DNA of 8,268 nt. Origin: JBEEMU01 sp043778315. GTDB lineage: Bacteria > Bacteroidota > Bacteroidia > Chitinophagales > Saprospiraceae. The notes below the pieces were generated by a model, which was given only the letters and a program-made list of their open reading frames with translations, searched no databases and was not told where the DNA came from. Position 1 is the stretch's first letter, and the number at the start of each line of letters is the position of its first letter. The position numbers and the translations under genes were made by a program. Where the stretch lies: positions 1 through 8,268 of the forward strand of contig JAYWGJ010000109.1 in NCBI GenBank assembly GCA_043778315.1, given 5' to 3'. This document shows positions 1 through 4,604 of this stretch, piece by piece.

Positions 1-832
1 TGAGGCTACTTAGTATCGATTGGTTCGATTCTATTTCTTCAATCACTTGTAAGATATGGTCATACACATCGTTAAAATAATTATGTGTTTCTTTGGCGAT
101 AAGGCTTTCGGGCGCGTGTTTGAGGTCATAAACCGCTTGTCGCAACGGAATAAGCGACTTGCGTAAAAAAATCATTTGCTTTTTGATGCGCTGTATTTGT
201 AGCGAAGTTTCGCGCGTTTCGTTCTCTTTTAGCAGCGTATCTTCCAATAACAAGAGCCGTTCGCTGACGTGGTCTAATATCAAAAAATAATTATCGACTA
301 CCGTATCAACCAATCTGTACACTAAATAATCCGCTTTCGCAAAACGGAGTTTTCCTTTCGATAACCGCAAACGGTCGCGAACAGGGTCGAATAAATCGCC
401 GCCCGCAGCCTCCTGAAACGACAGCACATAATGGTCGCTAAGCACGAAGCTGATTTGCTCCGACTCTATTTTTTGCGTTTCCGTATTATACTCTAAGGCT
501 TTCAAAGTAAAAAACAAGTATTCGCCAAAATCCTCCGTTTTTGGACGCTCCTCTACATTCAAAATATCCTCTATCAGTAGCGCGTGCAAACCAAAACGCG
601 CACCAATTTGATGTACAATCGCATCGTTGTGCAAGCCATCTACATTGAGCCAACTGACCGTTTCGGGGTTATGGCAACATATAAAATCGTTAAGGTCGTG
701 ACTTGTTTTTTCGCTATAATCCGTTGAATTATAATCAATTAAACTTACTACTAAGTCATCGGAAAACTCCGTTTTTGCAACCGAAGCGGTAATGCTCGTG
801 GACGGTTGGAGCAGTGCATTTTTCTTTTTCAT
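1..832 (-). CDS. corA: CorA-family Mg2+/Co2+ transporter, C-terminus cut off by window edge
   Basis: Inner-membrane divalent-cation channel of the MIT/CorA family, which takes up Mg2+ (also Co2+/Ni2+) as a pentamer. About 277 codons are visible, starting from ATG at 832-830. Residues about 82-103 read GLHALLIEDILNVEERPKTE followed by DF, the highly conserved cytoplasmic-domain signature of CorA (EDIL…QRPK.E.F). Further on come FFTLKAL, a YVLSFQE strand and a long charged coiled-coil region (stalk helix) with LRKSLIPLRQAVYDL. The frame stays open to the window edge, ending in IESNQSILSSL, which sits just before where transmembrane helix 1 should begin. The two C-terminal membrane helices and the GMN selectivity motif therefore lie outside the window; this is an edge effect, not evidence of a broken gene. 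The gene is divergent from lpxD, 116 bp apart. The family call is secure; ion preference is not visible. Confidence 0.93.
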   Translation of the reverse strand, partial: MKKKNALLQPSTSITASVAKTEFSDDLVVSLIDYNSTDYSEKTSHDLNDFICCHNPETVSWLNVDGLHNDAIVHQIGARFGLHALLIEDILNVEERPKTEDFGEYLFFTLKALEYNTETQKIESEQISFVLSDHYVLSFQEAAGGDLFDPVRDRLRLSKGKLRFAKADYLVYRLVDTVVDNYFLILDHVSERLLLLEDTLLKENETRETSLQIQRIKKQMIFLRKSLIPLRQAVYDLKHAPESLIAKETHNYFNDVYDHILQVIEEIESNQSILSSL

Positions 833-849
833 TTATTTATTTTATACCA

Positions 850-857
850 CAAAAGTA
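850..857 (-). promoter_or_regulatory. Candidate Bacteroidetes -7 element for corA
   Basis: On the minus strand this reads TACTTTTG, a full match to the Bacteroidetes -7 consensus TAnnTTTG. A -33 element is only weakly present: TTTAG at about 879-883, one mismatch from TTTG, about 21 bp away. The start codon at 832 would leave a very short leader of roughly 10-15 nt. The position directly upstream of corA supports the call; the poor -33 and short leader weaken it. Confidence 0.45.
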
Positions 858-892
858 ATTTTTTTCTGCTATAAAATACTAAAAATATATTT

Positions 893-924
893 TTTGGTTT
901 TTCGCTGTCTGTGAACTACTTTTG
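893..924 (+). promoter_or_regulatory. Bacteroidetes-type promoter for lpxD and the glycosyltransferase
   Basis: The -33 element TTTGG (893-897) and the -7 element TACTTTTG (917-924) match the Bacteroidetes primary sigma consensus TTTG / TAnnTTTG. Twenty bases separate the TTTG from the TA, within the normal range. Transcription would start near 930, giving a leader of about 18-20 nt before the lpxD ATG at 949. The leader is A/T-rich without a Shine-Dalgarno sequence, as is common in this phylum. Confidence 0.7.
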
Positions 925-948
925 TGACTTCAAATTAATTTTATTGAT

Positions 949-1989
949 ATGCAAATAACCGCTACACAAATTGCCGCGCTGCTCGGCGGAACGCTCGTCG
1001 GCAACCCCGATATTATCATTACGCAACCTTGTACTATCGAGGACGGCGTTGTAGGCGGCATCACTTTTTTAGCAAATCCGAAATATACACCTTATATATA
1101 CACGACTGCGGCTTCGGTCGTTTTGGTCAGCAATGATTTTTCGGCAGACCGACCGATTTCGGCTACGCTGATAAAAGTAGCTGACGTGAAAGCAAGCGTC
1201 GGTTTTTTATTGGAGCGGTTCGGTGCGGCGGTGCAGCCGCAAGCCGTGCGCGCTATACACCCGAGCGCGGTCGTGGATGATACTGCGGTAATCGGTAAAA
1301 ATGTCTCGATTGGTGCTTGTGCGGTCATAGAAAAAGGTGCGTATATAGGCGACGATGCCGTTATTTATCCGCAAGTATATATTGGCACAAATGCCAAAAT
1401 TGGCAAAAATACCTTATTATATTCGGGTGTTCGTGTTTATCACGAATGTATAATTGGCGAAGATTGCATTATTCATGCCAATACCGTTATCGGTTCAGAT
1501 GGTTTTGGCTTCGCGCTAATGCCCGACGGAAGGTACAAAAAAGTGCCACAAGTAGGCAATGTGGTGATTGGCAATGATGTTGAAATCGGCTCAAATACCG
1601 TTATCGACCGCGCTACTATGAATTCGACGATTATCCGCGATGGTGCAAAATTAGATAATTTGATACAAATTGCGCACAATGTAGAGATTGGCGAAAATAC
1701 CGTTATCGCTGCGCTCACGGGCGTGGCAGGCAGCACAAAACTGGGCAAAAACTGCCAAATCGGCGGTCAAGTTGGTTTTGTAGGACATATTACCGTTGCC
1801 GACGGAACGATGGTGCAGGCGCAAAGCGGCATCGGACGACCCGTAAAAGAGCCGAACACCGCGCTCGCAGGCACGCCCGCTTTCGATTATAAGCACGAGC
1901 GTCGCGCCGCCGCTATCTACCGACAACTCCCCGAACTCGCCGACCGCTTGCGCAGTTTGGAGAAATTTATCAAAGAGAAACTCGGTTAA
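949..1989 (+). CDS. lpxD: UDP-3-O-(3-hydroxyacyl)glucosamine N-acyltransferase LpxD
   Basis: Third enzyme of lipid A synthesis (Raetz pathway). It transfers a 3-hydroxyacyl chain from acyl carrier protein to the 2-amino group of UDP-3-O-acyl-glucosamine in the cytosol, as a trimer. The protein has 346 residues, normal for the family. Residues 1-100 form the N-terminal uridine-binding domain (FLANPKY at 40-46). Residues about 103-295 are a left-handed beta-helix of hexapeptide repeats (VIGKNVSIGACAVIEKGAYIG and on), interrupted by the usual loop DGFGFALMPDGRYKKVPQVG. H243 in QIAHNVEIG is the predicted catalytic histidine (E. coli H239), and H280 lies 37 residues later, as H276 does in E. coli. 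The C-terminal helix (about 313-346) matches the acyl-carrier-protein-binding tail. The start at 949 follows the promoter closely and fits the family N-terminus. The gene is intact and precedes a glycosyltransferase by 1 nt. It is not in the frequent lpxD-lpxC/fabZ-lpxA cluster, so it could be one of several lpxD copies. Confidence 0.95.
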   Translation: MQITATQIAALLGGTLVGNPDIIITQPCTIEDGVVGGITFLANPKYTPYIYTTAASVVLVSNDFSADRPISATLIKVADVKASVGFLLERFGAAVQPQAVRAIHPSAVVDDTAVIGKNVSIGACAVIEKGAYIGDDAVIYPQVYIGTNAKIGKNTLLYSGVRVYHECIIGEDCIIHANTVIGSDGFGFALMPDGRYKKVPQVGNVVIGNDVEIGSNTVIDRATMNSTIIRDGAKLDNLIQIAHNVEIGENTVIAALTGVAGSTKLGKNCQIGGQVGFVGHITVADGTMVQAQSGIGRPVKEPNTALAGTPAFDYKHERRAAAIYRQLPELADRLRSLEKFIKEKLG

Positions 1990-1990
1990 A

Positions 1991-3025
1991 ATGCGCGAAA
2001 AACAGCAAATCGCCATCATCATTCCTTGTCGAAACGAGGCGCGACACATCACCGCTTGTTTGGATTCGATACTCGGTTCGGGCTATCCGCATAGCAATAT
2101 GCAGATAGTCGTCTCGGACGGAGAAAGCACCGACGAAACCGCCGAAATAGTGGCGCGCCACGCGCAGCAATATAACTTTATTTCCTTGATTATCAATCCA
2201 TTACGAACCGTCCCGAATGCGCTAAACTTAGCGATTGCCGCTACTTCCGCGCCCATTATTGTTCGTTTTGATGCGCATTCTACCATGGAAAAAGGCTATA
2301 TTGACTACGGTTTGGAAGTACTCGCTGCCCAGCCGCAAGTCGGAAATGTGGGCGGTTTATTTATCAATCAATACGAAAACGACACGGCGCGCTGCATAGC
2401 GGCGGCGATGCAGTCCTCTTTCGGCGTAGGCAACGCGCATTTTCGCACGGCGGCGCGAGACGGCTACGTCGACACCGTTCCTTATGGCATATTTCGGCGC
2501 GAAGTATTTGCCAAAACGGGCGGTTTTGATATACAGCTTACGCGCAATCAGGACGACGAATTTAATTATCGTTTGCAACAAGCAGGCTATAAAATATGGC
2601 TCGACCGCCGTATAAAGGTAAATTATATGGTGCGCGGCTCGTTCGCCAAATTATCTAAACAGTATTTTCAATACGGTTATTGGAAAGTTTTTGTCAATCG
2701 AAAACATGGCGTTGTTACCTCTGTGCGGCAATTGATACCAATGCTTTTTATCGCATTTTTATTGCTTGGGCTGCTAAGTAGTTTATTGATAAACAAATTA
2801 TTATACATTTATATTTTTATATTATTAATATACTTAACTACCTCTTTTCTTGCTGCTTTACAAGCGAATAAATGGCAAATGAGCCTCGATGTATTTACTA
2901 TACAACGGGTTTTTACTACGCTGCATATTAGTTATGGTTTGGGTTATTGGCAGGGAATTATCGATTTTTTATTGCTACGCAAAAAAACAGCCGACAGCCG
3001 AAACGAACAAATGAGTCACTCCTAA
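1991..3025 (+). CDS. Membrane-associated family-2 glycosyltransferase, ExoA-like
   Basis: GT-A fold, GT2-family glycosyltransferase of 344 residues, probably moving a sugar from a nucleotide donor to a lipid-linked acceptor on the inner face of the cytoplasmic membrane. It opens with IAIIIPCRNEARHI (7-20) and VVSDGESTDET (40-50), the standard GT2 nucleotide-binding start. VRFDAHS (91-97) carries the metal-binding D-x-H typical of the ExoA branch. VPYGIFRREVFAKTGGFD (163-180) and NQDDEFNYRL (186-195) are the acceptor loop and the catalytic-base (ED/DDE) motif. About residues 249-267 and 270-290 are two hydrophobic membrane segments, followed by HISYGLGYWQG (312-322), a tail motif shared by ExoA-like enzymes. 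The ATG lies 1 nt after the lpxD stop, so translation is likely coupled and expression driven from the lpxD promoter. The true sugar and product (exopolysaccharide, O-antigen or other glycolipid) cannot be told. It converges on the next gene with a 23-bp gap and no visible terminator. Confidence 0.88.
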   Translation: MREKQQIAIIIPCRNEARHITACLDSILGSGYPHSNMQIVVSDGESTDETAEIVARHAQQYNFISLIINPLRTVPNALNLAIAATSAPIIVRFDAHSTMEKGYIDYGLEVLAAQPQVGNVGGLFINQYENDTARCIAAAMQSSFGVGNAHFRTAARDGYVDTVPYGIFRREVFAKTGGFDIQLTRNQDDEFNYRLQQAGYKIWLDRRIKVNYMVRGSFAKLSKQYFQYGYWKVFVNRKHGVVTSVRQLIPMLFIAFLLLGLLSSLLINKLLYIYIFILLIYLTTSFLAALQANKWQMSLDVFTIQRVFTTLHISYGLGYWQGIIDFLLLRKKTADSRNEQMSHS

Positions 3026-3048
3026 CTTATTCGTAAATCTAATCACAC

Positions 3049-4245
3049 CTACTCCAAACCGCAGTAAGGTTGCAGTTTTAGTAGTACATCGGGCGGAATA
3101 GCGACCAATTTTTTCAAATCATCTACCGATTTGTACTTGCCATGCTGCTCGCGGTAACTCACTATGATATTCGCATATTTCCAACCAATATAAGGGTGAT
3201 TTTTGAGTTCGGCTGCTACTGCTGTGTTGAGTTTTACCTTTTTCAAGGTCGGAACGCCTAAAAGCAACTGCGGAAACGCCTTTTTGAAAGTGCTGTCGGG
3301 CAATCCATAAACCTCTTTTATTTGTTCGATACTCGTAAATCCACCTAAATTTTCGCGATATTTCGCAATTCGGTTCGCGTAACCGACACCAATTCCTGGC
3401 AACTTTTGCAAGTCGTCGGCTGTGCTGCTATTAATGTCTATCTTGATTTTTTCTTTCGGCTTGGTTGGAAATGCTGCGTTTGCGTTCGGATTGATGCGTA
3501 ACGTTGTGTTCGGTGCGCCTGCTATCGGCGCAGTCGCTGCGATATTTATGCTCGTCTCTAACCTAGCATAATCCTCTGGCAGCAGCGAATACATTTTCTG
3601 AACGTCCTCTTTTTTCTTGAATTTTCCTCCTTTTGTACGGTAATTGATAATTGAATTTGCCGCTTTTTCGGGCATTAATCGGCGTAAATCTACTTCTGCT
3701 GCCGTATTCGGGTCAAAAGCAAAGGTTTCAGAGGCGGTAGGTTTTGCTTTTTCAAATTTCTTTTCAAAACTGTTTTTATTGAATTGCTGCGCGTTAGCCG
3801 CAATACGAATATACGGTTTTAGCCGCTCGAGGTCGTCGGGACGAATACTGTATATCTTACCAAAATCTTCTGCCGAGCGAAATTTTCCGCCCTTGCTGCG
3901 GTATTTTTCAATAGTAGCAGCCGTTTTTGGCGATAAGCCAAGTCGAACTAAATCTGTTTCACTTGCCGTATTTGGGTCAAACGCAAAATTTTCGGCTGCT
4001 TGTGTTCGCCCGTATCCGCCACCGTTATTGCGTGCATTAGCGGCAGCTTCATTATTTTGCTGCAAAGTAGCGCGATAAGCCGCAATTTCATTTTTATATC
4101 CGTTAAAGTTTACGGCTTCTTTTTTTGTGAAAAACGGCAAAAAATTAGGTAAAATAAAAGCAATTAAACCCAGAAATAGCAAAACTGCCACGCTATTTCG
4201 CTCTCCATTGGTATAAATAAAAAATTCGTCAAATAGTTTTTTCAT
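3049..4245 (-). CDS. Membrane-anchored ComEA-like protein with four helix-hairpin-helix repeats
   Basis: The protein of 398 residues has a short cytoplasmic start, one membrane helix at about 19-39 (VAVLLFLGLIAFILPNFLPFF), a low-complexity linker (50-85) and four ComEA-type repeats. These begin at about 88 (FDPNTASETDLVRLGLS), 177 (FDPNTAAEVDLRRLMPE), 269 (IDINSSTADDLQKLPGIG) and 337 (VKLNTAVAAELKNHPYIG). Each follows the scheme N-T/S-A…L…YR…GG.F/Y…. Only the third repeat has the canonical PGIG hairpin; the fourth has PYIG, and the first two have lost it. In ComEA such repeats bind double-stranded DNA without sequence specificity during transformation. Multi-repeat versions are common in Bacteroidetes, but their role is not established, so uptake is a possibility, not a finding. 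The ATG at 4247-4245 (reading minus) gives a sensible N-in anchor. The gene stands alone; a MITE-like element lies about 50 bp upstream of its start and could influence expression. Confidence 0.85.
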   Translation of the reverse strand: MKKLFDEFFIYTNGERNSVAVLLFLGLIAFILPNFLPFFTKKEAVNFNGYKNEIAAYRATLQQNNEAAANARNNGGGYGRTQAAENFAFDPNTASETDLVRLGLSPKTAATIEKYRSKGGKFRSAEDFGKIYSIRPDDLERLKPYIRIAANAQQFNKNSFEKKFEKAKPTASETFAFDPNTAAEVDLRRLMPEKAANSIINYRTKGGKFKKKEDVQKMYSLLPEDYARLETSINIAATAPIAGAPNTTLRINPNANAAFPTKPKEKIKIDINSSTADDLQKLPGIGVGYANRIAKYRENLGGFTSIEQIKEVYGLPDSTFKKAFPQLLLGVPTLKKVKLNTAVAAELKNHPYIGWKYANIIVSYREQHGKYKSVDDLKKLVAIPPDVLLKLQPYCGLE

Positions 4246-4294
4246 AATTGATGTTAGTTGGATATTTAATAAATGAGTACCTGAACTAAATTAG

Positions 4295-4319
4295 TTCTTA
4301 GTGTAGGAAATCCGTTGCT
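4295..4319 (+). repeat. 25-bp direct repeat, left copy (also left end of the MITE-like element)
   Basis: It is identical over 25 bp to 8173-8197, same orientation; identity stops sharply on both sides. The two copies bracket the HEPN-like/ATPase operon with 3878 bp between their starts. Their shared sequence begins TTCTTAGTGTAGG and ends CCGTTGCT. Confidence 0.9.
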
Positions 4320-4352
4320 GCTTTCGGATAATTCCAATTCAAAAAAAAGAAC

Positions 4353-4439
4353 CCAAATAATATTTTATAAAAAATGAAATATTATAAATTTTACACTTTT
4401 AAAAGCGTTTTTTGATAGCTTTTTTGAAATATTATTTGG
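4353..4439. repeat. Internal 13-bp inverted repeat in the MITE-like element
   Basis: CCAAATAATATTT (4353-4365) is the exact reverse complement of AAATATTATTTGG (4427-4439), with 61 bp between. A further TGAAATATTAT lies at about 4375-4385, a direct copy of the start of the right arm, so two alternative stems are possible. Such nested palindromes are usual in MITEs; no other role can be assigned. Confidence 0.6.
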
Positions 4440-4537
4440 ATTAAATATTTTTATTTTAATAATGTAATGAATAACAACTGATTTAGTACACTAAGAAAAT
4501 TTTCAAAGAACCATATTTGTTAAAACCTTTGAGCGCA

Positions 4538-4569
4538 AGTACCCTGACTTTTAATTCAATGTGGGTACT
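4538..4569 (+). repeat. Alternative stem competing with the terminator-like hairpin
   Basis: AGTACCC (4538-4544) pairs exactly with GGGTACT (4563-4569) across an 18-nt loop. The right arm overlaps the left arm of the downstream hairpin (4565-4572), so the two stems exclude each other. This layout recalls an attenuator, but no plus-strand gene lies downstream, so function is unproven. Confidence 0.4.
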
Positions 4570-4604
4570 GCCCAACCTGTTTACGGGTTGTGGCAGTACT
4601 TTTT
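4565..4604 (+). terminator. Strong hairpin with T-run after the ATPase gene
   Basis: GTACTGCC (4565-4572) pairs with GGCAGTAC (4592-4599), and CAACC (4573-4577) with GGTTG (4586-4590). The result is a 13-bp stem with one bulged T and an 8-nt loop, followed by TTTTT (4600-4604). This is the shape of an intrinsic terminator for a plus-strand transcript. It abuts the stop codon of the minus-strand ATPase gene (stop at 4605-4603). Read on the minus strand the hairpin forms equally well, but no T-run follows. It could still stabilise the 3' end of the operon mRNA. Confidence 0.6.

Larger units (their letters stand above)
4295..4497. mobile_element. MITE-like element, 203 bp, imperfect terminal inverted repeats
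   Basis: The left end (4295-4319) begins TTCTTAGTGTA; the right end (4473-4497), read in reverse complement, also begins TTCTTAGTGTA. The outer 11 bp are identical and 21 of 25 bp match overall, as expected for insertion-sequence ends. The interior is very A/T-rich and non-coding, with its own inverted repeat, so it cannot encode a transposase. This suggests a non-autonomous miniature element. No convincing target-site duplication is seen: AATT occurs near both edges but is offset by 2 bp on the left. The family is not recognised. A second exact copy of the left end lies at 8173-8197, showing that the end sequence is repeated in this genome. Confidence 0.55.
4246..4602. other. 357-bp A/T-rich intergenic region with repeats and hairpins, no gene seen
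   Basis: This gap separates the ComEA-like gene from the ATPase gene; both are on the minus strand. It holds a 203-bp MITE-like element (4295-4497), an internal inverted repeat, and a structured stretch next to the ATPase stop (4538-4604). No open frame of credible coding quality and no clear TAnnTTTG promoter for the ComEA-like gene was found in it. Confidence 0.7.

Noticed and set aside
2..40. corA as a truncated pseudogene
   Set aside because: The frame is open to the window boundary, so the missing membrane helices are simply outside the sequence given.
1651..2052. A 133-codon minus-strand open frame across the lpxD/glycosyltransferase junction
   Set aside because: It is antisense to two well-supported genes and shows no motif or promoter of its own.
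3644..4078. A 144-codon plus-strand open frame
   Set aside because: It lies antisense inside the ComEA-like gene, whose repeated domains and anchor are clear. Its own translation is a low-complexity serine/alanine/phenylalanine mixture with no family resemblance.
4285..4505. Target-site duplication AATT around the MITE-like element
   Set aside because: AATT occurs near both edges but not at equivalent distances from the matched termini, and four A/T bases in an A/T-rich region are expected by chance.
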